Shown piece after piece: positions 26,588-35,667 of a stretch of 64,000 nt of DNA. Source of the DNA: Anatilimnocola aggregata (GTDB taxonomy: Bacteria; Planctomycetota; Planctomycetia; Pirellulales; Pirellulaceae). How positions within the stretch are numbered: the first letter of the stretch is position 1; each line of letters starts with the position of its first letter. The stretch spans positions 2,046,001 to 2,110,000 of the forward strand of contig NZ_CP036274.1 in NCBI RefSeq assembly GCF_007747655.1. The letters are read 5' to 3'. A program made the translations under genes and the position numbers. The notes beneath the pieces are model-generated. The model saw nothing but the letters and a program-made list of their open reading frames with translations, had not been told where the DNA came from and ran no database searches.

Positions 26588-29026
26588 TTAGCGCGCGGGG
26601 CTCAGTGTGAACGACTTGATCGCCACTCCGTATTGCGGCGGATTCGTCCGCGAGAAGCGCAGGACATTCTTGCCCTGCCGGAGCATGAGTGTCACCGGCT
26701 GGCAGTCCTGCCACTGGCCGCAGGTGTAAGGCATCTCCATCGCGATGTCCGACGCGGCGTCATTCACGGAAACATCGAGCCGCTGGTTGTAGTTGGCCGT
26801 AACCACTTGCGCCGTCAGCGCGTACTTGCCTGCTTGCGGTGCGTCGATCTCGTACTCGAAGCGCGACTTCTGGCCCAGGCTCGGCCCGGTCGGGTCTTCT
26901 TTGGGACTCTTGGCATAGTAGTCTTTTGCATATCGGTCCGACACGCGCTCGTAGACGTTGCCGTAGATGTCGTAGAGACCCCACGGATTGGGTTTCTTCT
27001 GGCCGACCGGATGCGACTTCCCGCCATCGTTGTCTCTGAACCAAGCGTAGTCACCAAACTTGGAGGGATCGTCGCCGAAGAACCACTCTGTCTTGGTCCC
27101 CGCGCGGCAGGCGTATTCCCATTCGGCCTCGGTGGGAAGCCGCACTTCTTGGCCGGTCTTCTCGACGACCTTCGCGCAGAATTCCGTCGCGTCGGTCTCG
27201 CCAATTGTGTCCACCGGACAGCTTGGGTCCTTGGTCGCCCCACTGGGGTTCGATCCCATGATCAGCTGGTACTGCGCCTGAGTCACTTCGTACTTACCCA
27301 GGTAGAACCCTTTGGTGAGCGTGACCTCGTGCTTCGGCATGTCAACGCACTCGAACCGCCCCTCCTTCGCGCTTTCGCCACCCATCACGAAGGTGCCGGG
27401 CTGGATGTAAACGAGTTCCAAGTTCACGCCCTCTCCAAGATCGAGTTTCAGAGTGGCGGGAGGATTGATGTCGGCAGGAGTCACAGCCACACGGAATCCC
27501 CAGTTGTTGTATTTGCCGTAGCCAGCACTTTGCATGCGACTCCCGGTCTTCGTGATGTCGGTCCTCCACGCCCCGCCCCGCAGGATCGTCAGCCCCTCGG
27601 TGGAGAAACGCGGTAGGAAAATCTGCATACCACCGCCAAAACTCTTCATCGCCACGACGTCGCCTGTGTTGCCGACCGGCTTGCTGTAGGCGGTTGCCGG
27701 GATCGCGATGACGCCGTTCTTGCCATAGCCGATTTTCTTATCCTCGGGCGAGACGGGCTCGGCCAGCACCTTCTTAGCCACGGTCGGACCATTGGCCTCG
27801 CCAAGCTCCGTGCCGAGCGCGGCGAGCGTCAGGACCTTGGATTGCTCGATGATCGCACGCTGCGTGCGGAGCGACACGCCGTTCCAGAACGCTGGTTTTT
27901 CGCCGTGCTCCCCATAGACCCGTTTCTCTTCGAGCACGTCGCCGATCCATTGTGCCCGCTTGACCTTCAGATAGGCGTCTCTGTTGCTGCGGGCCTGCGT
28001 GCTGGCGAGGAAGTCGAGGTCATTTTTGTAAACGGTCGCGGTCCAGCCGCTCCCCCAACCTCCGCCGAGACACGGCACCCAACCATTGGGCGTGCAATGC
28101 ACTAGTGCGCCATGGCCGCTCTGCGGGCGGGCGGTAGTCGGGACGCCGAAGGCCCGCAGGATGAATCGCCCAAAGAACGCGCGACGGCCGCAGATGCCGC
28201 CATTCATGAGGATGTTCTGATAGTTCTGCAACTCCGGCCGGTCGTACTTGACGTCACCCGATCCGTACCGGACGTCGCTGCTAACAAGCCCCACATAACG
28301 CCAACCTGGGTCCGAGTTGTAGATGTGGTCAGGACGGTAGTTCCTCAGCATCTCGCGTCCCCAGACGAGGGTCCAATCCGGTTCGTCCCCATCGACGACA
28401 AAACGCAGGTTCCAGGTGTCCTGACGCTCGAAATCCTGATCCAACTCGCCGCCCAGGTACGCCTTCTCGAATTGCGCGTAACGCTTCACCGGATCAATGG
28501 TCTTGGGAGCGTCGATGTCGGCCTGGGGATTTCCCTGCGCCATCGGGACCGCGTGGACCAGACTGATCGCCAGCGCGAGCCGCTGCAGGACACCCTTGTC
28601 AGCCTTCTGGCTCGCCCTCCGGATGTCGCTATAGATCTTCATTGCTGGACCGTACTGGCCGTCTTTCGCGCCATCCGCGACCAGCATCTGTTGCATCAGT
28701 TCGGCATCCCCGAGCAATCGCTCGACCAGCGCTTCCTGCTCCTTGCCCTGCTGGGCGAATTCTGCCAGACCCTTCGGTGTGGCCTCGGTCAGAACCACGT
28801 ATTTCGCGAGCTTAGCGTCCAGCGCATTGCTCGCCAGGAATTTGTTGACCTCTTGCTCGTTCTCGGACGTCGGCACCTTGGCGGCGAGGTCCGTCCGCAA
28901 CTCATTCAGCATGCCGGTGTAGGGCGTGGGCAGTCCTCCGTCCGCCTCCGCACCCCAAGCCCGATTCAGCAGGAGCAACGCGATGGTGAGGATTAGGGGC
29001 AGGATGTGTGTCCGTTGTAATTTCAC
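26588..29026 (-). CDS. Mosaic exported protein: transglutaminase-like region, SUMF1/FGE-type domain, C-terminal beta sandwich
   Basis: An 812-residue protein starting at GTG 29026 with a signal peptide (KLQRTHILPLILTIALLLLN). Residues about 270-340 contain GGICGRRAFFGRFILRAFGV and ARPQSGHGALVHCTPNGW, a Cys and His arrangement like transglutaminase/peptidase-like folds. At about 490-530 a SUMF1-style LTILRGGAWRTDITKTGSRM..NNWGFRVAV occurs. The rest of a SUMF1 domain follows (VYIQPGTFVMGGES; YLGKYEVTQAQYQLIMGSNP; RLPTEAEWEYACRAGTKTEW; NPWGLYDIYGNVYERVSDRY). Instead of the usual closing RGGSW..GFR it then enters a beta-sandwich (about 700-812) like carbohydrate-binding modules. A role in surface carbohydrate or glycoprotein handling is inferred. 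Confidence 0.8.
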   Translation of the reverse strand: MKLQRTHILPLILTIALLLLNRAWGAEADGGLPTPYTGMLNELRTDLAAKVPTSENEQEVNKFLASNALDAKLAKYVVLTEATPKGLAEFAQQGKEQEALVERLLGDAELMQQMLVADGAKDGQYGPAMKIYSDIRRASQKADKGVLQRLALAISLVHAVPMAQGNPQADIDAPKTIDPVKRYAQFEKAYLGGELDQDFERQDTWNLRFVVDGDEPDWTLVWGREMLRNYRPDHIYNSDPGWRYVGLVSSDVRYGSGDVKYDRPELQNYQNILMNGGICGRRAFFGRFILRAFGVPTTARPQSGHGALVHCTPNGWVPCLGGGWGSGWTATVYKNDLDFLASTQARSNRDAYLKVKRAQWIGDVLEEKRVYGEHGEKPAFWNGVSLRTQRAIIEQSKVLTLAALGTELGEANGPTVAKKVLAEPVSPEDKKIGYGKNGVIAIPATAYSKPVGNTGDVVAMKSFGGGMQIFLPRFSTEGLTILRGGAWRTDITKTGSRMQSAGYGKYNNWGFRVAVTPADINPPATLKLDLGEGVNLELVYIQPGTFVMGGESAKEGRFECVDMPKHEVTLTKGFYLGKYEVTQAQYQLIMGSNPSGATKDPSCPVDTIGETDATEFCAKVVEKTGQEVRLPTEAEWEYACRAGTKTEWFFGDDPSKFGDYAWFRDNDGGKSHPVGQKKPNPWGLYDIYGNVYERVSDRYAKDYYAKSPKEDPTGPSLGQKSRFEYEIDAPQAGKYALTAQVVTANYNQRLDVSVNDAASDIAMEMPYTCGQWQDCQPVTLMLRQGKNVLRFSRTNPPQYGVAIKSFTLSPAR

Positions 29027-29089
29027 TGTCAGTTCCTCGGTGAGGATTAGGGTGAGGATGTGAGTTCGTTGTATTTGATTGTCAGTTCC
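28985..29089. repeat. 53-54 bp imperfect tandem duplication over a gene start
   Basis: GGTGAGGATTAGGG..AGGATG at 28985 is repeated at 29039, and GTCAGTTCC at 29028 recurs at 29081. The first copy encodes the GTG start and first codons of the SUMF1-type gene; the second is the untranslated upstream copy with an ATC in place of the GTG. Confidence 0.75.
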
Positions 29090-29116
29090 GCGTCATCACG
29101 ATGCCGATGAGTCTCT

Positions 29117-32032
29117 TCATTTTGTGTCTTTCGAATGAGCTGCACGGAAAGCAGTCCCAAGCCGGACCGCCAGCTCTCGCAACCCCCGCGGCCATTCGTC
29201 GAATTCCGCAGAGGTAGCATTCGCGATCTTCGGCTGGGCAACTCCCGGGACCAGCTTGGCAGAGGGCTGCGCGTAGAGGAACGGCACCTTCTCCTGCCCA
29301 TAAGTAGCCGGCAGGCTGCGGGCGTAGATTTCCAGTTCGGCGGAGTAATCCGCAGGCATGTAGCCAAGATTGGCAGGACTGGGCACCCAGATCACGCCTG
29401 CAACAGCCATCGGCGTGAGCGGGCTGACGCACCAGTTGTAGGCCAAGGTCGGAACCGTATCGGGCTTGATCTCACCGTCGCGCCCGGGTTCGGGGAACGG
29501 CGGGAACTGCAACGGCGCATCGGACAGGTCTGCGCCCTTTCGAGCCAGTTCGATGATCTTCGCGACTTCCGTCTTCACGGCCTGCACATATTCGGAGGTT
29601 GCCTTCTTGGAGACGTCCGAACTGGGATCCTGGAGGAGCAACGCACTCAGGCGAGGCTGAAACGCAGGGTTTGTCGCGTCTTTGATCCCTTCGTAGGATG
29701 TCCACGACAACGGTGAAGCCATCTGTGCGCCTTGCCCGGACGACATGGTCACAAAGCCCTGGGGGATGCCGGGCCGGTGGAGCGTCTTGGCGAACTCATA
29801 GGCGAACATAGAAACGCAGTCTTCCGGAGCCGTGAAATCAGCGGTCTGCCAAAACGTTCGATATTTGCCGCCACCCACCTCGAAGCCGCGTTTTCTGGGA
29901 ACGTGGTTCGTGCTCGCGGCCGTTCGTCGCCGGAACTCGTGGACCAGCGGCATAGCCTCTGGAGCGGCGGCTTGTTTGTCGCGCCGATCGTAGGCAGGTT
30001 CGGAGGTCAGGAGCGTACTGCCCGTCAGGAACCAAACATCGCCGACCAGAATATTGGTAATTGTTCTGTTGTGACCATGACTCGCCTTCACAGCCAGAGT
30101 GATCGGCTGGTTGGAAGCTTTCAGGGCCGGAAAGGAAACTGACCACTGCTGCTTGTCGTTGGCCACGGCGGACCGAGTCACACCGCCGAGCGTCACGGTC
30201 ACTTCGACGCCCTTGTTGGCATGCCCCCAGACAGGAATCGGTTGGCCGCGCTGAATGATCGCGCCGTCGCGATAGTATTCCGCTACTTGGAGAATCGGGT
30301 AATCGGGATCGGTATAAGGGGCATACTTCGCCTTGATCGCCGCCACCTTCTGCGCGTCGTCTTCCTCAAAGACCAGCTCGCCATCGACGGCCGAAAAAGG
30401 CGTCGCCGGAAGCCCGGCCTTGTTGTAGAGGTTCGCGTTCTGCGGAGCCTCGCTGTAAGCGTATTGCACGCCGACCGGCTCAGGCACGTCCTTCGACGTC
30501 ACCACCACCGTGTCCCCGACGATCACGGCTTCGGCGGCGTGCCATTTCCGATCTTTGCCACACAGCCGAAAGTGGTTGAGCTTTTCGCCGGGCGTCGGCC
30601 GAGCCGGTTCGACGAACTTGCCGGGGTCCTGCTGAAAATCTTTTTCGAGTCCCTTGCTGCCGATCATCAGTCCGTCGAAAAGGCTGTCCTTCTCGAACGA
30701 AACGATCGCCTTGTTCCCGTCGATTGTGTAACGCTCATAGATCGGACCGGTGTACGCGATAGTGCGTCCATAATCCTTGGCCAGGGCCCAACGCGCCAGC
30801 CGCATCCCGGGATGGAGCTTGTTCTGGTAGTGAATGTTGCCCGGAGCCGCCGGGTTTAGATCCGTCTGGACCACCATTCCGACATGGCTGCGGTTTTTCA
30901 TGAAGAACAGTTGCTGGACCTGGCGGATGTCGGCGTAGCCGACGTCCGGGGAATCCGCCGTGCCGTAGTTTTGCATTTGGGTGAAGTAGAACGGCATATC
31001 GGGAAGGCCCCAGGCTTCGCGCCATCCCTGCACGAGCGCTTCCATCCGGGCGGCATAGATGCGACCATCGCCGGAATTGGATTCTCCCTGGCACCAGATC
31101 GAACCGCGAATGGCGAAGGGCACGACCGGTGCGATCTTGCCGTTGAAAAATTGCGAGGGCCCGCGCCATTCACCCGCGATCCCCGGCAGATTCGGTCGCT
31201 TCAGCGGTCGCTCCACGGGGAAACCCTGCTCAGCCGACGCCGTCTGCCAAGCTGCCAGATCTCGGTAGTACTTCTCGAAGGCGGCGTGCCCCTGTTCGGT
31301 GCTGACATCCCCGTCATGAATCAAGTCGGCATCCACCTTGAGCCCCGGGTGGGCCTCAATCGCCTTGCGCGCGGTGAACGCCTCAATGCGCGTGTTGCTG
31401 TGGGAAGTGAGCAAGATGCCGACCGGCACCTTCAACTCTTTGTGGAGTTCATAGGCAAAGGACAACGCGAGGGCCGAGAAATCGCCCGCCGTTCGGCTGG
31501 TTTTCCAGTTTTTTTCCGAGGCCACCCGTTGCTGTGGGTACAACGCCGACACGGTGTCGGTCCTGAATTCCCGGATCGGGACCTCGTCCTTCGCACGACT
31601 GATTTCCTGCGCCAAAGCGCTGCACATGCTGCGGTTGGCAAACCACTCCATGTTGGATTGGCCGGAAGCATGCCAGACCTCGCCAACCAGGATGTTCTTC
31701 AGGGCAACCTTCGCGCCTTCAATATTGCTGACAAGTAACTCGGCGGGTTCGGCGCTGCCCTTGAGTGGCTTGAGCTTGAGCAGCCACCGGCCGTCCGGGC
31801 CGGCCTTGGCGGTTTCCTTTTGGCCAGCGAACTCGACCGTGACCGAAGTGCCCGGCTTGCTCCAGCCCCAGACGGGAAGATGCGTGTCCCGTTGCAGGAT
31901 CGCGTGATCGCAAAAAGGCGCGCCGAGTTCGATAGCCGGCGCGGGATTGTCGTCGGCTGCCAGTGCTGTCAGGACAGAAAACGACAGCGCTACGGCAAGG
32001 CATAATTTCAACTTCATGGTTGGTCTCTTCAT
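29117..32032 (-). CDS. Sialate O-acetylesterase-like protein, tandem SGNH/SASA repeats
   Basis: A 971-residue exported protein (signal peptide LKLCLAVALSFSVLTALA). The first half has the full layout of sialate/acetyl-xylan O-acetylesterases: LQRDTHLPVWGWSKPGTSVT beta-sandwich, then VGEVWHASGQSNMEWFANRS with the GQSN nucleophile, and SIWCQGESNSGDGRIYAARM. The second half repeats the layout (IIQRGQPIPVWGHANKGVEV; ILVGDVWFLTGSTLLTSEPA), but SGQSN is replaced by TGSTL, so the second domain is probably inactive. It overlaps the metallopeptidase-like gene by ATGA. Likely removes acetyl esters from glycans outside the cell. Confidence 0.88.
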   Translation of the reverse strand: MKRPTMKLKLCLAVALSFSVLTALAADDNPAPAIELGAPFCDHAILQRDTHLPVWGWSKPGTSVTVEFAGQKETAKAGPDGRWLLKLKPLKGSAEPAELLVSNIEGAKVALKNILVGEVWHASGQSNMEWFANRSMCSALAQEISRAKDEVPIREFRTDTVSALYPQQRVASEKNWKTSRTAGDFSALALSFAYELHKELKVPVGILLTSHSNTRIEAFTARKAIEAHPGLKVDADLIHDGDVSTEQGHAAFEKYYRDLAAWQTASAEQGFPVERPLKRPNLPGIAGEWRGPSQFFNGKIAPVVPFAIRGSIWCQGESNSGDGRIYAARMEALVQGWREAWGLPDMPFYFTQMQNYGTADSPDVGYADIRQVQQLFFMKNRSHVGMVVQTDLNPAAPGNIHYQNKLHPGMRLARWALAKDYGRTIAYTGPIYERYTIDGNKAIVSFEKDSLFDGLMIGSKGLEKDFQQDPGKFVEPARPTPGEKLNHFRLCGKDRKWHAAEAVIVGDTVVVTSKDVPEPVGVQYAYSEAPQNANLYNKAGLPATPFSAVDGELVFEEDDAQKVAAIKAKYAPYTDPDYPILQVAEYYRDGAIIQRGQPIPVWGHANKGVEVTVTLGGVTRSAVANDKQQWSVSFPALKASNQPITLAVKASHGHNRTITNILVGDVWFLTGSTLLTSEPAYDRRDKQAAAPEAMPLVHEFRRRTAASTNHVPRKRGFEVGGGKYRTFWQTADFTAPEDCVSMFAYEFAKTLHRPGIPQGFVTMSSGQGAQMASPLSWTSYEGIKDATNPAFQPRLSALLLQDPSSDVSKKATSEYVQAVKTEVAKIIELARKGADLSDAPLQFPPFPEPGRDGEIKPDTVPTLAYNWCVSPLTPMAVAGVIWVPSPANLGYMPADYSAELEIYARSLPATYGQEKVPFLYAQPSAKLVPGVAQPKIANATSAEFDEWPRGLRELAVRLGTAFRAAHSKDTK

Positions 32033-32751
32033 TTCGCGGGAGCCATCCCCGGCAGCGGACCCCAGATGTCGGCGAGCAGTGCGAAGATATCCGGATCGGC
32101 CTGCTTCAGCTCACCCGCGACGAACGGATAAAAATCATTCGAACCGAAATAGCACTCGGTCATTTCGGCGAAGAACTCCTTCGCGTCGGTCACTCCATAG
32201 TGCTCGTGCATCTTGCCGGAGGCGGTGAGGACGGATTTGTACTTCCCGCAGTCGCGGAACTTTTTCCAGGCTGAGGCCACGCGGGGTTCGTCGAATCCGA
32301 TGATCTGGTCATGGAAGCCGTGTGCGAGTTCGTGCAGTACAACCCACCTCTGGCTGTGGATTCCCTCGGGATCTAGGAAATCGTTGATCTCCGGAATATG
32401 AACGCACCTCGCAAGCTGTTCGCTATAGCCATGCTCCTTCAGCCAGCCGGCGTCGGGGTGATACTGCATCGCGAGCAGATCACCGTAGTCGAGATCCAGC
32501 TGAATGGTGATGGTGCGGAGCTTGGCAAGCGCCTTCTCCGGCACAACCACCGTGATGGCGACCAACCGCGCCTCAAGCAGTTTCAACGCGCGGGCCCCAA
32601 CCGCCGCGTGTTCGCCTGTCAGTAGGCGATCATCCACGCGAACGGTCCAACCTTCGATGGCGCGCGTCGTATGAGCGGTGGGCAGCGTCTTTTTCTCCGC
32701 CGCAAGTGAGGATACGGACATCAAGGCTAGGATGATAAGTGCGTATTTCAT
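32029..32751 (-). CDS. Exported zinc-metallopeptidase-like protein
   Basis: A 240-residue protein from ATG 32751, chosen because KYALIILALMSVSSLAAEKK is a good signal peptide; ATG 32781 adds ten charged residues. A zinc-binding HExxH is present (VVLHELAHGFHDQII, about residue 120), and about 60 residues later EFFAEMTECYFGSNDFYPF offers the glutamate expected as third ligand in gluzincin-type peptidases. The remainder, including an N-terminal WTVRVDDRLL region, matches no family I can name. The stop overlaps the esterase start by 4 bp, so the two proteins are made together, probably for extracellular polymer breakdown. Confidence 0.8.
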   Translation of the reverse strand: MKYALIILALMSVSSLAAEKKTLPTAHTTRAIEGWTVRVDDRLLTGEHAAVGARALKLLEARLVAITVVVPEKALAKLRTITIQLDLDYGDLLAMQYHPDAGWLKEHGYSEQLARCVHIPEINDFLDPEGIHSQRWVVLHELAHGFHDQIIGFDEPRVASAWKKFRDCGKYKSVLTASGKMHEHYGVTDAKEFFAEMTECYFGSNDFYPFVAGELKQADPDIFALLADIWGPLPGMAPAK

Positions 32752-32830
32752 ACGAATCGGCCGATCAATGACGGAGCCCAAGGATTATCCACAGCGCCGG
32801 ACTTCCACCCGAGTCCATTGGATCGCGATG

Positions 32831-33091
32831 TTAACCAGCCTGCGAAACGGCGGAGGACCGGAGTGATTCCTCCAGTTGATCAACGCGGGCTTGCAGAGCG
32901 CTGATCGCTTGCGAGGCACGCTTCTGCTCGGCCGCGATCATCCACAAGACCGCGGGAAGGAAACAATAAAACACAACGGCCATTGGATTCTGGCGACCGC
33001 CGGAAACAATGTCGCCGCCCAACATTAGCAGGCACAGTACCGCGGCGAAGGCGACTGGCTTGGCAGGCCTCCAGTCACTTGATCCGTACAT
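32831..33091 (-). CDS. Small membrane protein with coiled-coil tail
   Basis: An 86-residue hypothetical protein from ATG 33091. Two hydrophobic segments (about 13-30, VAFAAVLCLLMLGGDIV, and 37-53, MAVVFYCFLPAVLWMIA) are followed by a charged heptad-like helix (QKRASQAISALQARVDQLEE). It sits 14 bp after the sialate-esterase-like gene, in the same direction, and before the metallopeptidase-like gene. No family recognised. The two-TM plus coiled-coil pattern supports a real protein. Confidence 0.6.
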   Translation of the reverse strand: MYGSSDWRPAKPVAFAAVLCLLMLGGDIVSGGRQNPMAVVFYCFLPAVLWMIAAEQKRASQAISALQARVDQLEESLRSSAVSQAG

Positions 33092-33105
33092 GTTTCGTCC
33101 TTTAG

Positions 33106-34221
33106 CTACTTGTTCTTCAACAGCTCCACCATCGCTTGGCCCATCGCCTCGCCGACATCCATATAGACCTCGGCCTTGCCACCGTAGTGGCCATTGCCGC
33201 TGCCGCCTTGCGCCATCGGGTTGGTGTAGATGGTGGCGACGTTGCCCTTGAACTCGGGATACTTGCCCGTGGCACCGTCCACGGCCAGATGGGCGTTGAG
33301 AACATCAGCGCTAGGACCAGAGCTGCCTTTAACCGCTTCGCCCAGAGTGCCGCAGACGAACTTCGCCTGGGGGGAGTTGAATTCCTTCCGTAGCGCCTTG
33401 ATGAAAGCCACGAGGTTTTTCTCGTAATGGGCGGCGTGACCGGCGTTGCCGGCGTCTCGCTCGCCCTGCCAAAAGAAGAAGCCAGCGACCTCGTAGCCCT
33501 TCGCTCCCGGATAGTGTTTTTCCAGATCGGTCAGGGCCTTTTTCGCATCGCCGATGTCGAAGTCCCATTGCTTGCCGGCATACCAGTCGATCGGCTTGCC
33601 ATTCTTGTCCAACCAGGGCGCGGGTTCGGTTTTGAGGCCCTTGGCCGGGTCCATTTCCCAGAATTCGGGTTTGTCCTTGTAGCCGGCATAAACGAGCTTC
33701 TTTTCTACGCCCGCTTTATCCTTGGCCACAAACTCGGAACGCTCACTGCCCGGCGGCAGGAGATCCCAGCCCAGAGCCCGGTTGCCGATGCAGCACTTGA
33801 GGATCATCACGGGTGCGTCGATCGAGTTACCCAGTGGATGGCCGATCCCGAATTCCGGGCCGAGTGTGTTGCCGCTAACAGTCATCCATTCGTTGTTGAG
33901 CGGCCCCTTGCCAGACATGTACCGTACAAAACGTACGTCCTGCCGCACGGTCCAAGCTCCCGCATCATCCACAAGGTACTGGTATTTCTTCTTCTCCTTG
34001 ACAGCATGCTCCAACGAGATGTCGCTTCCCTTCACTTTGCCGAGGCCGACCATGTTGGACTGGCCAAGCAGAATGAAGACCTGGACAGGCTTGGTCATGT
34101 CGGCCGGCTTGCCGTTGTGCCGGGGAATGGTCTTGGAGTTGTCCTGAGCCAGCGCGGTAATCGTCGCCATAGCGAGAACCGCAACAGCCGTCATTACGAA
34201 TCGACTGATAAACACCTTCAT
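33106..34221 (-). CDS. Sialate O-acetylesterase (SASA/SGNH) family protein
   Basis: A 371-residue exported esterase. ATG 34221 is set by AGGAG seven bases upstream and opens a signal peptide (VFISRFVMTAVAVLAMATIT). The SGNH nucleophile block is QVFILLGQSNMVGLGKVKGS; the mid-domain FFFWQGERDAGNAGHAAHYE and the terminal NGHYGGKAEVYMDVGEAMGQ supply the remaining conserved positions, so it looks catalytically intact. It is a single domain, unlike the tandem protein at 29117. The divergent XylR-type regulator starts 216 bp away and could control this operon. Confidence 0.9.
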   Translation of the reverse strand: MKVFISRFVMTAVAVLAMATITALAQDNSKTIPRHNGKPADMTKPVQVFILLGQSNMVGLGKVKGSDISLEHAVKEKKKYQYLVDDAGAWTVRQDVRFVRYMSGKGPLNNEWMTVSGNTLGPEFGIGHPLGNSIDAPVMILKCCIGNRALGWDLLPPGSERSEFVAKDKAGVEKKLVYAGYKDKPEFWEMDPAKGLKTEPAPWLDKNGKPIDWYAGKQWDFDIGDAKKALTDLEKHYPGAKGYEVAGFFFWQGERDAGNAGHAAHYEKNLVAFIKALRKEFNSPQAKFVCGTLGEAVKGSSGPSADVLNAHLAVDGATGKYPEFKGNVATIYTNPMAQGGSGNGHYGGKAEVYMDVGEAMGQAMVELLKNK

Positions 34222-34437
34222 GAAATCTCCTGAATGGTTAGTTTTGAACTCGACCTCACGTTGAATACTTGCCCGGCGAGCGGAGGGTGTACGGTGCTCG
34301 TAAGCATGCGGGGAGCGTCTCGACTGCGTCGCAGCGGCCAATGGGCCTGCAAGGGCTACTGGCTGGCGCAGAAGCCGAAACAATACACGGGGAGTTTCGT
34401 ACGTTGGATGGTGATTATACTCATCTCATAGTTTGAA
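34222..34437. other. Divergent intergenic region between esterase and XylR-type regulator
   Basis: 216 bp carrying both gene starts. The half nearer the regulator is AT-richer (around 34380-34437), consistent with promoters, but no operator symmetry could be assigned by eye. Confidence 0.4.
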
Positions 34438-35667
34438 ATGACGACAAAAAAGACCTGTTTGCCGACAGGCCCTTTCATGAATCAGCCACTCCGTGTCGCC
34501 CTGAAGCTCGACCTCCGCTGGCCGCTAAAGAGGCACGCTCATATCTTCGCGGGCACTCAGCGCTATGCCGACGAGCATGGCTGGGAGTCGATCATCGATG
34601 AGTATGCCGATGAGCATCTGTCCGATGCCTCGGTGAAGTCACCGCCATTCGACGGCGTGATCGCTCGCGTGAACGCGAAACTCGCGAACGGATGTCGGCG
34701 TTTGGCACTGCCGCTGGTGAATGTGTGGTTTAACTCGCCGGCGAAGGACGACTTTCCGGGAGTCTTTCCCGACATGACGGCCGTCGGTCGCTTGAGGGCC
34801 GAGCATCTCCTGTCACGCGGGTTGCGTCGCTTCGCCGTGCTGACAAGCGAAGACGATGCAGAGAAAGTCGCGGCAGAGTCATTCCGCACAACGATCGCAG
34901 CTGTCGACGGCAAATGCCTCCGCGAAAAGATCCCTCTCGATCCCAGCCGCACATTCGCTGCCTGGCAGCGCACCGAGCAACGGATCGAAGCCTGGATGGA
35001 GCGTTGGCAGTTACCGATCGGCGTCTCGATTGCCAGCGAAGAAGTGGGCCGCATGGTGATTCAGATTTGCCGACACCGCGGCTGGCGCGTGCCAGGAGAC
35101 GTGGCAATCATCGCCGGCACCAATGAAGATGTGCTGTGCGATCATCCGCGTCCCTCACTCACCAGCGTGGAGATCGGCTATGAGCGGATCGGCTACCAAG
35201 CGGCTCGACTGCTCGACGAACAGATGCGGTCGCCAAACAAACGGCGCGGGGCTCGAAACCAACCGCCGCGCCATATGCTCGTGCCGCCGCACGGGCTGAT
35301 CGTCCGCGAGTCAACCGACTTTTACGCCGTAGACGATGAAGTCGTCACGCAGGCTTTGCGCTTTATCGCCGCCAACAGCCACCGCCACATCAACGTTGAT
35401 GACGTTGCGAGGGCGGCCGGCTTGCACCCCCGCACGCTGCAACGCCGCATTCGCCAGGTGGTCGATTGGCCAATTGCCGACGAAATTCGCCGTGTGCGAA
35501 TTGAACGCGCGAAACGCGAACTCGCTGAATCCAAACGCAGCATGGCCGAGATCGCACGCGATGTTGGTTTCGGTGATCGTAAGCGGATGTATGATGTCTT
35601 TCGCCGCGAAGTTGGCATCACGCCCGCAGCTTACCGCAAGCAGCGACGACTGGAATCACCTTTTTGA
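34438..35667 (+). CDS. XylR-type (LacI-like sensor plus AraC HTH) transcriptional regulator
   Basis: A 409-residue regulator, the only large gene on this strand. Residues about 17-285 form a periplasmic-binding-protein-like sensor (RVALKLDLRWPLKRHAHIFA; GLRRFAVLTSEDDAEKVAAE; IIAGTNEDVLCDHPRPSLTS; GYERIGYQAARLLDEQM). Residues about 300-405 are an AraC-type double HTH (INVDDVARAAGLHPRTLQRR; MAEIARDVGFGDRKRMYDVF; VGITPAAYRKQRR). The start may be ATG 34438 or ATG 34477. XylR-type proteins respond to sugars, so it probably governs the flanking esterase and SUMF1-type genes. Its last 12 bases overlap the convergent gene at 35656. Confidence 0.93.
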   Translation: MTTKKTCLPTGPFMNQPLRVALKLDLRWPLKRHAHIFAGTQRYADEHGWESIIDEYADEHLSDASVKSPPFDGVIARVNAKLANGCRRLALPLVNVWFNSPAKDDFPGVFPDMTAVGRLRAEHLLSRGLRRFAVLTSEDDAEKVAAESFRTTIAAVDGKCLREKIPLDPSRTFAAWQRTEQRIEAWMERWQLPIGVSIASEEVGRMVIQICRHRGWRVPGDVAIIAGTNEDVLCDHPRPSLTSVEIGYERIGYQAARLLDEQMRSPNKRRGARNQPPRHMLVPPHGLIVRESTDFYAVDDEVVTQALRFIAANSHRHINVDDVARAAGLHPRTLQRRIRQVVDWPIADEIRRVRIERAKRELAESKRSMAEIARDVGFGDRKRMYDVFRREVGITPAAYRKQRRLESPF

